Origin: GCA-003244245 sp963822695
GTDB taxonomy: Bacteria; Actinomycetota; Actinomycetes; Mycobacteriales; Pseudonocardiaceae
Assembly: GCA_963822695.1 (NCBI GenBank)
Contig: CAWGJH010000032.1
Span: forward strand, 186,001-250,000
Direction: 5' to 3'
Length of the DNA stretch: 64,000 nucleotides
Shown: piece after piece, positions 1-9,617 of the stretch
How positions within the stretch are numbered: the stretch's first letter is position 1
Layout: each line of letters opens with the position of its first letter
Notes under the pieces: generated by a model
The model's database searches: none
Seen by the model: only the letters and a program-made list of their open reading frames with translations
Told to the model about the DNA's origin: nothing
Position numbers and translations under genes: made by a program

Positions 1-213
1 GGTAGGAGTAGCTTCCGCACCGGCGGCAGGCCCGCCACGTCCCCCGCACCCGCCGACTCCGGCGGACCCGACGCCGCTCGACCCCCCAGCCCACCAGCTG
101 CGTAACCCCATCACCCGTCACCTCCCCTCATCGTCTCGACCGTCTCCGCGTCGGACAGCGGCACGACTCACTGTCGCGGCCGCTACCCGCCCCAGTTCAG
201 CCCAGCCATTCCG

Positions 214-423
214 TCAAGATGTTGCGCAGCTTCTTGCTCCCTCTTCGTCGAGGGCGATCACGCAGGCACCGGTGACATGGGGATCGAACACGAGCGACTC
301 GCCCTGCATGCTCACCAGAAGGTTGGCGAAACCGATCGGGCCCCGATGCATCGCACACGACGCTGGTATCGCCTTACGACGGTACTTATTCGGGCCGTCG
401 GTATAATAACTATGCCAGTTCAT
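214..423 (-). CDS. Small protein of unknown function (69 aa)
   Basis: I do not recognise this family. The predicted protein begins MNWHSYYTDGPNKY and contains a compact hydrophobic stretch around LVFDPHVTGACVIALDEEG. There is no signal peptide or clear membrane segment. Two consecutive ATG codons (426 and 423) follow an AAAGGGAG ribosome-binding site; the second gives the better spacing and is used here. It lies 110 bases downstream of the Pra-like pair on the same strand, so it may be another cargo gene of that element. Confidence rests on the good RBS and reasonable composition, not on homology. Confidence 0.5.
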   Translation of the reverse strand: MNWHSYYTDGPNKYRRKAIPASCAMHRGPIGFANLLVSMQGESLVFDPHVTGACVIALDEEGARSCATS

Positions 424-533
424 CATCGACTCCCTTTCTTGATGGTATGAAAAACTCATTCCGGCCTTCCGTTAACGTTCTCGACCACCGCTGTCGCTCA
501 GGCTCTGCCCCTGTTATTACCGACAATGTCCAA

Positions 534-770
534 TCAACCACCTTGCTCAGTCTCGGTGTCACGGGCAGCCTGTAGCCCGTCGCGACAAGTTATGATTTCC
601 TCGATGAGCGGATCCAGGGCGTCCCGCTCAACGACCAACACGACTGGGAACGCCTTGCCGAAGCGCACTTCGATCCGATCCGCGAACGGCAGCGCATGGG
701 CCCGAATCGGCAACGCTGATGTGATGTGCACCTGCACGATGTCTCGCATCACCCCAGCCCCGGCCCTCAC
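534..770 (-). CDS. Small conserved-looking protein coupled to the Pra-like gene (78 aa)
   Basis: The start is GTG at 770-768, overlapping the TGA stop of the upstream Pra-like gene (GTGA), so translation is probably coupled. The product begins MRAGAGVMRDIVQVHITSAL and has a mixed alpha/beta pattern with an acidic, helical C-terminus. An internal Met at residue 8 is an alternative start. No catalytic motif is visible and the function is unknown. The four-base overlap and co-orientation with a Pra-like gene suggest a role in AICE replication or excision control; that part is inference. Confidence 0.55.
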   Translation of the reverse strand: MRAGAGVMRDIVQVHITSALPIRAHALPFADRIEVRFGKAFPVVLVVERDALDPLIEEIITCRDGLQAARDTETEQGG

Positions 771-1228
771 GCGGCGAACTTGTCGGCCGCCGACGAAGAC
801 AATGGCGGCTTGCTTTGACCTTTGACCGCGCTACTGGGTGCGCGCATCCCCGTCGCCCGGAATACCCAACCCAGGTACTTGAACTTTTCACCCATCACCC
901 GAGGCTCGATGGTCAAACCCTCGAAGTGTACCGGCCGAAAATCGAAACCCGCGATCGCAGTCTCCGGAGGAACTGGCTGTACTTTGCTCAGCATGATCAC
1001 GCTGATTGATTTATCCCGATCTTTTTCCGCTGACGGATCGGAGACTGTCACCTTCCACTGCGACAGCCCGGTGGCCTCATCGATCCTTTGCTTGGGCTGC
1101 TTGCCCCGTGCTCTGTCCTCGTTGGAGATGTACTCCATGTCCGCACTCACCGGGCCAACGACCGCCACCTTCTCAGGGAATACTTGATCGTGCTCGACCT
1201 CGAACCGTGTACCACGGGGAACCACCAT
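767..1228 (-). CDS. pra: Pra-like AICE replication, integration and excision activator
   Basis: The 153-residue product resembles the Pra family of pSAM2-type actinomycete integrative elements, which activates replication, integration and excision genes. Visible landmarks are an N-terminal segment VVPRGTRFEVEHDQVFP, the central QRIDEATGLSQWKVTV block, the VQPVPPE segment, and the C-terminal FEGLTIEPRV and RATGMRAP blocks. The ATG at 1228 is chosen because AGGAGGACAG precedes it; the reading frame stays open upstream to 1453 but without a better start. No complete rep, tra, xis or int genes lie nearby, so this is probably a relic of an AICE. Assignment is from remembered family similarity. Confidence 0.72.
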   Translation of the reverse strand: MVVPRGTRFEVEHDQVFPEKVAVVGPVSADMEYISNEDRARGKQPKQRIDEATGLSQWKVTVSDPSAEKDRDKSISVIMLSKVQPVPPETAIAGFDFRPVHFEGLTIEPRVMGEKFKYLGWVFRATGMRAPSSAVKGQSKPPLSSSAADKFAA

Positions 1229-1383
1229 CTGCGCTGTCCTCCTGTCCTTGGTCCACCCCGGTGGCGGACCGCTCACGTCATCTATCTTCGGCACGTCGGA
1301 CAGGACGGGAGCACCGCACAGCGGGACATCCGCAGACGTCCCGTAGGCTCGGACGTCCCTGCTCGTCCCACACGGGGGTGTCG

Positions 1384-2127
1384 ATGCCGAACGAGCGTCT
1401 ACGCGATGCGCTCCTTCGCCATGGGCTGGACCTTGACCAGGTGGCGAAGACAACCAGCGTCGATCCCAAGACCGTGGAACGCTGGATCTCGAAAGGACGT
1501 CTGCCCTACCCGAAGCACCGCCGCGCCATCGCCACCATGGTCCGCGAGACCGAGAACTACCTCTGGCCGGACGCGATCACGCCAGAGCGGAAAGCCGAGA
1601 TCGGCAGCTCTGAGATCGTGCAGGTTTACCCGCATCGCCACTCGGTGCCCCCCGAGTTGTGGACCCGCCTGCTGGACCATGCCGAGGAACACGTAGAGAT
1701 CCTGCTGTACTCGGGCATTTTCCTGACCGATGACCCGACCCTGATCAAGCGACTACACAAGAAAGCTGAGGACGGAACGAAGATCCGCTTTCTGTTAGGT
1801 GATCCAGCCAGCCCCGGAGTAACCCGTCGGAGCTTGGAAGAGGACATCGGCAAGGGAACAATGGCCGCCAGGGTGCGCATCGCGCTGGCCTTCTATCGCC
1901 CGTTGGACAACATCCCAGGAGTCGAGATCCGCTGCCACGGCACCACCCTGTACAACAGCATCTACCGCTTCGACGACGAGATGCTCGTCAACACGCATGT
2001 GTACGGCTTCATGGCGGCTCATGCTCCGCTTCTGCACCTGCGTCGGCTCTCCGGCGGCGACCTGTTCGAGACCTACTCGGAGAGCTTCGAGAACGTCTGG
2101 AACACCGCCGTGGCGCCCAGGTGGTAG
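1384..2127 (+). CDS. XRE-family regulator with DUF5919 C-terminal domain
   Basis: A 247-residue protein. Residues 1-60 form a helix-turn-helix (LRDALLRHGLDLDQVAKTT, then DPKTVERWISKGR). Residues 80-247 match the DUF5919 type, with HAEEHVEILLYSGIFLTDDP, DGTKIRFLLGDP and IRCHGTTLYNSIYRFDDEML. DUF5919 resembles phospholipase-D-like sensor folds but no HKD motif is visible. The ATG at 1384 follows a GGGGGTG ribosome-binding sequence. The gene is followed 8 bases later by a NUDIX hydrolase, an arrangement common in actinomycetes, so the pair is probably co-transcribed. It is divergent from the Pra-like gene and the two 5' ends share about 155 bases. Confidence 0.85.
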   Translation: MPNERLRDALLRHGLDLDQVAKTTSVDPKTVERWISKGRLPYPKHRRAIATMVRETENYLWPDAITPERKAEIGSSEIVQVYPHRHSVPPELWTRLLDHAEEHVEILLYSGIFLTDDPTLIKRLHKKAEDGTKIRFLLGDPASPGVTRRSLEEDIGKGTMAARVRIALAFYRPLDNIPGVEIRCHGTTLYNSIYRFDDEMLVNTHVYGFMAAHAPLLHLRRLSGGDLFETYSESFENVWNTAVAPRW

Positions 2128-2135
2128 GACACGCC

Positions 2136-2609
2136 ATGGCAGGTCGCATCGACTACTACCACGATCCGGACGCACCCTCGGCCAACAGCATCGTCGTCGC
2201 TGTCACCGCCTTCATCCTGGACGCGTCCAGCCGGCTCCTGATGATCCGACGCACCGACAACGACCTCTACGCTATCCCCGGAAGGGCACAAGAAGTCGGC
2301 GAGACCATCTCGCAGACCGTCGTGCGCGAGGTCACAGAAGAAACCGGGATTCTGGTCGAGGTGACCGGACTCATCGGCGTGTACTCAGACCCCGAGCACA
2401 TCATCGCGTTCGCCAACAGCGAGGTACGGCAAGAGTTCTGCCTCTGCTTCCGCGCTCGACCCATCCGGGGTGAACCGCGCACGAGCAGCGAGAGCAAAGA
2501 AGTCCTGTGGGTAGAACCAGCCAGGTTGGATGATCTGAACACCCACCCATCCATCAGACTACGGATCCAACACGGATTCGAACACAACGCCACACCATTC
2601 TATACATGA
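2136..2609 (+). CDS. NUDIX hydrolase
   Basis: A 157-residue NUDIX-fold hydrolase, expected to cleave a nucleoside diphosphate linked to another moiety. The NUDIX box is near residues 50-72 and ends with REVTEETGI, which supplies the metal-binding glutamates. The first glycine position of the box is changed: the usual PGG reads PGR (codon AGG where GGG would give Gly). The downstream E and the REUxEExGU block are intact, so activity may be retained. The start at 2136 (ATGGCAGGT) is preferred over the in-frame GTG at 2121. Its 3' end overlaps that of the convergent HD-domain pseudogene by 10 bases. Confidence 0.88.
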   Translation: MAGRIDYYHDPDAPSANSIVVAVTAFILDASSRLLMIRRTDNDLYAIPGRAQEVGETISQTVVREVTEETGILVEVTGLIGVYSDPEHIIAFANSEVRQEFCLCFRARPIRGEPRTSSESKEVLWVEPARLDDLNTHPSIRLRIQHGFEHNATPFYT

Positions 2610-3163
2610 GCGATACCAGCCTCCTCCATCCGACGCAGCGTACGTCCTACCGCTGCGCTGAGATCAGCGAATGCCCGCCGAATGAAGCACGACACCAAGT
2701 GATCCGGCCCGTAACGACTCTGAATCTCCGCCATCCGTTCGACCACCGTCGTTTCGGCTCCATCAGGTGTCGTGGTCATGTCCGCCCACCACAGGGCGTC
2801 ACGAAGAGCGGTTTTTTCGTCCTCAAACTCAGCCAGCTCATCTGACAACCCCCGTAACTCCGCCTCCACAATCGCACACGAATGATGCGCGACAAGATTC
2901 ACCAACCGACCAGGACCGTCAACACTGCGCACTTAACGTGCACCGTCAAGCGGGTGAAAACCTGTACCAACTACCTCTGGCGCGTATCCGATGTCGTGCA
3001 ACAACGCTACGCCAAGCAGTAACTCTCCATCATCCACCGAGAACAGCGGCGCTACCGTACGCACACGCTTGCCCGCCCCCTGCACATGCGCCCACCGACG
3101 CGGCAACACACCCGCGAGCTTCTCACCCGCCAGCTCAAACGCCCAAGCCACAAGTTGGTCCAT
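2600..3163 (-). pseudogene. HD-domain phosphohydrolase gene with an in-frame stop
   Basis: Two consecutive open stretches in the same frame make one HD-domain protein: MDQLVAWAFELAGEKLAG...VALLHDIGYAP...TGFHPLDGAR, then RSVDGPGRLVNLVAHHSCA...MTTTPDGAETTVVERM...RRMEEAGIAHV. The HD dyad sits in LLHDIGYAP and further histidines in NLVAHHS. A single TAA at 2933-2935 separates them, where relatives typically carry an aromatic codon; one base would restore TAC. Start taken at ATG 3163, with ATG 3184 as an alternative. Such HD proteins commonly accompany XRE-DUF5919 and NUDIX genes in actinomycetes. It is either a recent pseudogene or a sequencing error. Confidence 0.78.
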
Positions 3164-3184
3164 ACACCCACGGTAGTGATCCAC

Positions 3185-3509
3185 GGTAGTGATCGAGACT
3201 GAGCATGTCTGTTACGTGGCGTTGTTGCCCGATCTGCGCCTCTATGAGATAAAGCACACCGCCTGCGGCGCGCGGAGGATGATGACGTGGTTCCACCGGG
3301 CCGGCCGGCCGGCCCGGAGCCGCGACGCTGCGCGCGGCCCTGGCGGGCCGTGCTCGGTCGTGGCCCGCTCGGCCGGCCAAGACCAACTTCAGGGGGGTGT
3401 GCTGCCGGTATGGCCGTCGCATGGGACCGAGGAGGCGATGCACGCAGGCCCGCCGAGGCGAGTCGAATCGAGCCGCACCGCGCGGGCGCTCGCCGCCTCC
3501 ATCCTCCCA
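3185..3509. other. Intergenic stretch without a supported gene
   Basis: GC-rich DNA with runs of ccggcc between the HD-domain pseudogene and the ISAs1 copy. Several frames are open but none has a recognisable domain or good ribosome-binding site. The last bases (3501-3509) form the left copy of a decayed target-site duplication for the insertion sequence. Confidence 0.5.
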
Positions 3510-5470
3510 CAGGGTCATCGTCAAAGTCGCGTCGTGGTGATCACCTCCTTCCTTGATCGTTTGGTTAGACGCCGAGGAGTGTGAGGACTTGGTCTAGGCG
3601 GCGGCTCATCTTCTCGGTGGCTTGTTTGATGTTGGTCCAGCCGGCGAGGCGGAGGAGGCTGATCGCGATGTTTCTCATGGCGGCCATGATTTGTGGGGAG
3701 GAGCCGGTCCGGACTTGGGATCGGTCTTCGTCGAAGGTGACGTCGCGGACATGGTGCTCGCGGTTTTCTATGCTCCAATGTCCGCGGTTGAAGGCGAGGA
3801 CGTCGGCGGGGTTGGCTTGCCAGGTGGTGAGGCTGGTGATGCCGTACACGGTCTCGTTGCGGTTGCGCAGTGGGTTGCCGTGTAGGTCGAACACCTCGCG
3901 GGTGATCGCCCAGGCCTGGTAGACGCCGGGGAAGTTCAGGTCCGCGACGTGTGCGGTGGTGGTGATCGACCGGATTTCGTCGCGGCCGTGGCCGCGGTCA
4001 AACGTGACGTGGTGCAGGGGGGAAAAGACCCGTCCGGGTCAGCGAAGAGGGCCTTGATGGTGTTACGCAGGATCGGTTGGTTGCGTTTGACGGTCAGGAC
4101 GTACTCCCCGTTTCGTTCCAGGATCTGTTCGACGTTGCGCCGGTGGACGTGGAGCGCGTCGGCGGTGACCACGACCCCTGACAGGTCACCCGGGCGCTTC
4201 GCCTGTCTGGTTGGGCGGCTGCGACTTGGTCGAGCAGGGGGATCATCTGGGCTTGTTCCCCGGTGTTCTCGGGGATTTTCCGTTGGCCGACGACGACGCC
4301 TTCAGCGTGGGTGAGCGCGGAGAACAAGCGGACCTTGCCCGCCCCGGTGTCGACTTCCTCCCAGGCAGCCTTTGAGTGTCTTGCCGTCCAGTGCCAGGCC
4401 CCGCCAGGCCTTCGGGGTCACGACCCCCGCCATCACTTTCGCGTGCAGCCAGGTCCCGACGATGGTGTCCGCCTCATCGGCATCGACGTCTTTAACGGTG
4501 CGCCGGATCGTGGCCTCGCTGGGCGGCACCGGCTGCCCGGTCACCGGGTGGCGCCGCGCGCCTAACCGGGTCAGCGCCTCGGGGGGCAGGTCAGCGACAT
4601 AGTCGGCGACCGACCGGAAGCTGCGGGCGCCGCTGATCGTCGCGGCAGCGACCATCGTCAGGATGGACGCGATCTGGTGGCGGATGCCCCGCTTGCTGCG
4701 CGGGTCGCTGAGCTCTCGCAGCGCCTCCAGCAGTCCACCCGCTCCGGCTAGCTCCAGGGTGTTCACATCAGCCACAGCGTCGTGTCTTCCGGTCAGCAGC
4801 GGGTGGGGAAACGTCGCGGACAAGATGCCGCTCGCGTCGCGGTGCAGCCGATACATCCACACCCGCTTGGGGTGTCCGTGATGGTGATAGACACCCGCGG
4901 AGCGGGAGTACCCGAGGGTGGACCCGACCTGCGCGAAGTTCGCGGCCGCATAGCAGGCACCGGTGTGCCGGGCGGGATCGGTGAATGTCTCCACCGCGAG
5001 CACCCGGTGCCCATAAGCAGCCAGGTAGTCCCTGCTCAGGCGGGCCAGCACCCGGGAGAGCACCGCGGAGGCGAGGTTGGGTCGCTGGCCCGCGGGCAGC
5101 ACACAAAACCGCTGATTGTTCGCGACATGCTTCAACCGCGCGTACTGCTGCTCACGCGACCACCCCAAAAACTCATCCCGCGCCCGACAGGACAACACCG
5201 CGGACCCGAACCCGACCACCGCGACCCACTCACCATCGAGCACCGCGACATAACGCAGGATCTGACCGGTCAGCCGATGCCCGAGCCAGTGATGCTCGGT
5301 CAGGGCAGCGTTGAAACGACCGACCTCATCCGCGAAGATCGGCCGCACCACCACATCCGTCACACCCGCCCCAGCCACCCGCGATGTCTACCAGCCCGGA
5401 CGCGAAAACGCCAGTCTCAGCGTGTCTCCGCAGCACCCAGCCATGATCACGAGACTTTGACGCAGCCCTG
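3510..5470. mobile_element. ISAs1-family insertion sequence, decayed, with terminal repeats and target duplication
   Basis: The ends form imperfect inverted repeats. The left end reads CAGGGTCATCGTCAAAGTC from 3510; the right end, read inwards from 5470, gives CAGGGCTGCGTCAAAGTC. The shared core CGTCAAAGTC lies at 3519-3528 and 5453-5462. Outside the element, ATCCTCCCA (3501-3509) faces ATCCTCGCCA (5471-5480), a target duplication of 9-10 bases with one base lost, as expected for ISAs1-type insertion. The transposase inside is frameshifted, so the copy is inactive. Confidence 0.78.
3565..5378 (-). pseudogene. ISAs1-family transposase, multiply frameshifted, with DUF4338-like N-terminus
   Basis: Reading from 5378 leftwards, the first 190 or so residues resemble DUF4338 (the domain annotated as DruA-like): HHWLGHRLTGQILRYVAVLD, VGFGSAVLSC, FLGWS and NNQRFCVLP. 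The ISAs1 DDE transposase follows: DPRSKRGIRHQIASILTMVA and GLALDGKTLKG. The frame breaks near 4310, and homology resumes in other frames as SALTHAEGVVVGQRKI (about 4240-4325), ALHVHRRNVEQILERNGEYV (about 4040-4170) and NRGHWSIENREHHVRDVTFDE (3565-3894). At least three frameshifts separate these blocks. The DUF4338-ISAs1 fusion is common in actinobacteria; I do not treat it as a Druantia defence gene. Confidence 0.82.
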
Positions 5471-5543
5471 ATCCTCGCCATTGTTGTCGCTGTGTGCGAT
5501 GGGATGGCCCGTATCGTCGGCGGTGACGCCACAGGGGGTGATC

Positions 5544-8500
5544 GTGGCTCACATTTTCATCAGCTATGCCACCCCGGACCGGCCGGTCGCTGACGAGGTG
5601 GTGAGTTGGTTGCGGGCGGCGGGTCACGAACCGTTCCTCGCCGATGATCTTCGTGACGGGATCAGCGTCGGCGAGGATTGGAAGCAGCGTCTGTATCGCG
5701 AGTTGCGCGAGGTCGACGCGGTGATCGGGGTGGTGACGTCGGCTTTTGTGGCATCGAACTGGTGCTCGGCTGAGGTGGGAATCGCCGATGCGCTGGGGTG
5801 CCGGTTGATGCCGTTGCGAGCTGAGGCCGGCGTGGTGCATCCGCTGATGCGGGATCTGCAGTACGCGGATTACCAGGCCGACCCTCGGCAAGCCCGTGAC
5901 CGAGTGCTCCAGGCGGTGCGGTTGCTGGATGATGGTGGAGGTACGTGGCGGGAAGGCGATAATCCCTTCCCTGGGTTGGAGCCGTTCACCGCGGCGCTCA
6001 GCCGGGTGTTTTTCGGTCGCGCGGCGGAGGCTCGCGAGGTGGGTAATCGGTTGCGCGCGATGGGCAGCACCGGCGGGATGCTGGCCATCGTCGGGCCCTC
6101 GGGTTGTGGGAAGTCCTCGCTGCTCAACGCCGCGGTGGTGCCGCTGCTCGACAGCGACCCGGCATGGTTGATGGTGCCGAGGCTGGTGCCGGGAAGCGAT
6201 CCGCTGCCCGAGCTGGCCCGGGTGCTGGCGGTCACGGCCACCCGTCTGGGGTTGGGCTGGTCGGCCAGCGACGTCCGTAGCGTGCTCGAGGGTGGTACCG
6301 ATGGCCTGCGCCGGGTAGCGGACGATCTGCTGGCGGCTGGCCCAGCCACGCACCAGCGGCTGCTGGTGTCGATCGACCAGGCCGAGGAGTTGTTCACCCG
6401 AACAACTCCGGACGCCCTGCGGCGATTCGCGCACCTGCTGCGCGACGCCATCGCCGGCCCGGTGCAGGTGGTCGTGGCGATGCGCTCGGAGTTCCTCGAT
6501 GACCTGCGCGATCTGCCCGCGCTGGCCGGGGTGCCGATCGAGGCCTTTGTGTTGGCCCCGCTGGATCGGGAGATGTTGCGCGACGTCATCGAACAACCCG
6601 CGAAAGTGGCCAGGCTGCGCCTGGAGAACGGACTGGCGGCTGCGCTGGTCGCCGACACCGGCAGCGGCGAGGCCCTGCCGCTGCTGGCCTTCACCCTGCG
6701 CCAGCTAGCCGACGGCCTGCCCGCCGGAGGCACGCTGACCCTGGCCCGTTACCACGATCTCGGCGGTGTCCAAGGCGCGTTGACCCGGCATGCCGACGCC
6801 GCGCTGGCCGAGGCGGTCCGGGCTAGCGGCCTGACCGAACGGGAGGTGCTGGCCGGGCTCACTCGCCTGGTCACCATCGACGACACCGGCCGACGCGCCC
6901 GGCGCCGGATCACCCTCACCAGCCTCACCCCGCCGCTGCGCGTCGCACTCCAAGTCTTCATTGACCGCCGTCTGCTGCTCAGCGACACCGACGACGACGG
7001 TCAGGTGTGGCTCACGGTGGCTCACGAGGCACTGCTCACCGAGTGGCGCCCCCTGGATATCGCTACCGCTGACATCACCATCGCCCTGCGCACCGCCCGG
7101 ACAGTCGAGCAAGCGGCCGGGGAGTGGACCAGCGCGGGCCGACCCGAGCACTACCTCTGGGACGACAAGCGGCTCACCGCCACCCTGACCACCTTAGGGA
7201 TGACCGGCGACAGCGATCGCAACCCCGCTACGCCGCCCCTCGTCGAGCTCGACGACCAGGCACTAGCGTTCCTCGACGCCACCGCCCAGCGGGTCCACGC
7301 CACCCAGCAGCGCGAGCGGCGTCGCCGCACCCGCACCATCACCGTGCTGTCGACCCTGCTGGTGTTCGCGCTGATCGCCGCAGGTATCGCGGTCTGGCAA
7401 CAGCAACGGGCCAGCGGGGCCCAACGCACTTGCCATCGCCCGGGGCATGGTGGCTCAGGCCGAGCGGATCCGCGACCAGGATCCCCGGCGTGCCCTTCAA
7501 CTCGGTGTCGCCGCCGACCAGTTCGACGCTAGCCCGCAAACCCACGCGAGCCTCCTGCAGACCCTCGAATCAACCCCCCACTTCAGGACTCTCAGCGGCC
7601 ACACCGGCGCGGTGTGCGGGGTGGCGTTTGCCCCGGACGGGCGCACCCTGGCCACCACCAGCGCCGACCGGACCGTCCGGTTGTGGGATCTCAGCGACCG
7701 CGACCAGCCCCGCCCCCTCGGCGCACCCCTGACCGGCCACACCGACACGGTGTACGGGGTGGCGTTTGCCCCGGACGGGCGCACCCTGGCCACCACCAGC
7801 GCCGACCGGACCGTCCGGTTGTGGGATCTCAGCAACCGCGACCGAGCCCCACCCCCTCGGCGCGCCCCTGACCGGCCACACCGACGCGGTAAACGGGGTG
7901 GCGTTTGCCCCCGACGGGCGCACCCTGGCCACCGGCAGCGCCGACCGGACCGTCCGGTTGTGGGATCTCAGCGACCGGGACCAGCCCCACCCCTCGGCGC
8001 ACCCCTGACCGGCCACACCGACACGGTGTACGGGGTGGCGTTTGCCCCCGACGGGCGCACCCTGGCCACCGCCAGCGACGACCGGACCGTCCGGTTGTGG
8101 GATCTCAGCGACCGGGACCAGCCCCACCCCCTCGGCCCACCCCTGACCGGCCACACCGGCACGGTGTACGGGGTGGCGTTCGCCCCCGACGGGCGCACCC
8201 TGGCCACCGCCAGCGACGACCAGACCGTCCGGTTGTGGGATCTCAGCGACCGGGACCAGCCCCACCCCCTGGGCCCACCCCTGACCGGCCACACCGGCAC
8301 GGTGTACGGGGTGGCGTTTGCCCCCGACGGGCGCACCCTGGCCACCGCCAGCGCCGACCGGACCGTCCGGTTGTGGGATCTCAGCGACCGCGACCGACCC
8401 CACCCCTGGGCCCACCCCTGACCGGCCACACCGGCACGGTGTTCGGGGTGGCGTTTGCCCCCGACGGGCGCACCCTGGCCACCGCCAGCGACGACCGGAC

Positions 8501-9617
8501 CGTCCGGTTGTGGGATCTCAGCGACCGCGACCAGCCCCACCCCCTGGGCGCACCCCTGACCGGCCACACCGGCACGGTGTACGGGGTGGCGTTTGCCCCC
8601 GACGGGCGCACCCTGGCCACCGCCAGCTCCGACCGGACCGTCCGGTTGTGGGATCTCAGCAACCGGGACCGACCCCACCCCCTGGGTCCACCCCTGACCG
8701 GCCACACCGGCACGGTGTGGGGGGTGGCGTTCGCCCCCGACGGGCGCACCCTGGCCACCGCCAGCGCCGACCGGACCGTCCGGTTGTGGGATCTCAGCAA
8801 CCGGGACCGACCTCACCCCCTGGGCGCGCCCCTGACCGGCCACACCGACGCGGTGTACGGGGTGGCGTTCGCCCCCGACGGGCGCACCCTGGCCACCACC
8901 AGCGCCGACCGGACCGTCCGGTTGTGGGATCTCAGCAACCGCGACCAGCCCCACCCACTCGGCGCACCCCTGACCGGCCACACCGACACGGTGTACGGGG
9001 TGGCGTTCGCCCCCGACGGGCGCACCCTGGCCACCACCAGCGCCGACCAGACCGTCCGGTTGTGGGATCTCAGCAACCGCGACCAGCCCCACCCCCTCGG
9101 CGAACCCCTGACCGGCCACACCGGCACGGTGTACGGGGTGGCGTTCGCCCCCGACGGGCGCACCCTGGCCACCACCAGCGCCGACCAGACCGTCCGGTTG
9201 TGGGACCTCAGCAACCGCGACCAGCCCCACCCACTCGGCGCACCCCTGACCGGCCACACCGCCGCGGTATACGGGGTGGCGTTCGCCCCCGACGGGCGCA
9301 CCCTGGCCACCACCAGCGCCGACCAGACCGTCCGGTTGTGGGACCTCAGCAACCGCGACCAACCTCACCCCCTGGGCGCGCCCCTGACCGGCCACACCGG
9401 CGCGGTGAACGGGGTGGCGTTTGCCCCCGACGGGCGCACCCTGGCCACCGCCAGCGACGACCAGACCGTCAGGTTGTGGGATCTGCCCCGCCTCGAGGGG
9501 TTCCGCGGCGATGAGGTGCAAGAAGCCTGCCTCCGAGCCGGCGGACCGCTCGACAAACCGACCTGGGACCAATACGCCCCCGGTATCAGCTACCAGGACA
9601 CCTGCGCAAGTCATTGA
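5544..9617 (+). pseudogene. TIR-STAND ATPase-WD40 conflict protein, interrupted by four frameshifts
   Basis: The GTG at 5544 follows AGGGGGTG. Domain order is: TIR (residues 1-130; IFISYATPDRP, then TSAFVASNWCSAEV with the putative NADase Glu); a STAND ATPase with Walker A GPSGCGKSSL and Walker B VSIDQAEEL; a transmembrane helix near ITVLSTLLVFALIAAGIAVW; and 14 WD40 units. Such proteins are NLR-like sensors that oligomerise and fire an effector, here NAD-cleaving TIR. The frame shifts near 7425-7432, at 7844 (extra G in ACCGAGCC), near 7990 and near 8403 (each one C short in CCCCC). All fall in repeats or homopolymers, so sequencing error is as likely as decay. The intact homologue at 37135-41082 has the same order. 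Confidence 0.85.
7590..9480 (+). repeat. Fourteen tandem 138-bp WD40 repeats, nearly identical at DNA level
   Basis: Each unit encodes 46 residues of the pattern LTGHTxxVyGVAFAPDGRTL followed by ATxSaDrTVRLWDLSxRD. Units differ mainly at a few codons: the residues after GHT, ASADR/ASDDQ/TSADR, and SDRDQ/SNRDR. Fourteen units fit two seven-bladed beta-propellers. The near-identity at silent sites points to recent amplification or gene conversion rather than old divergence. Confidence 0.9.

Noticed and set aside
214..423. Small gene considered as a lanthipeptide precursor
   Set aside because: It has only two Cys, no leader motif typical of such precursors, and no modifying enzyme nearby.
4302..5378. 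DUF4338 N-terminus considered as a Druantia (druA) defence gene
   Set aside because: It is fused in frame to an ISAs1 transposase bounded by inverted repeats, and no druB-druE genes are present.
7590..9480. Regular 138-bp repeats considered as a CRISPR or satellite array
   Set aside because: They encode a continuous WD40 protein pattern, there are no spacers, and the units are far too long for CRISPR repeats.
7968..9614. Long open frame (548 codons) on the minus strand across the WD40 repeats, and similar long frames on the plus strand
   Set aside because: The repeats are open in several frames because the unit has no stops in them. The products are Gly/Ala/Arg-rich, carry no domains, and mirror the WD40 coding frame.
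5544..9617. TIR gene considered as part of Thoeris
   Set aside because: No ThsA-like gene is present, and the TIR domain is fused to a STAND ATPase and WD40 repeats, a different architecture.
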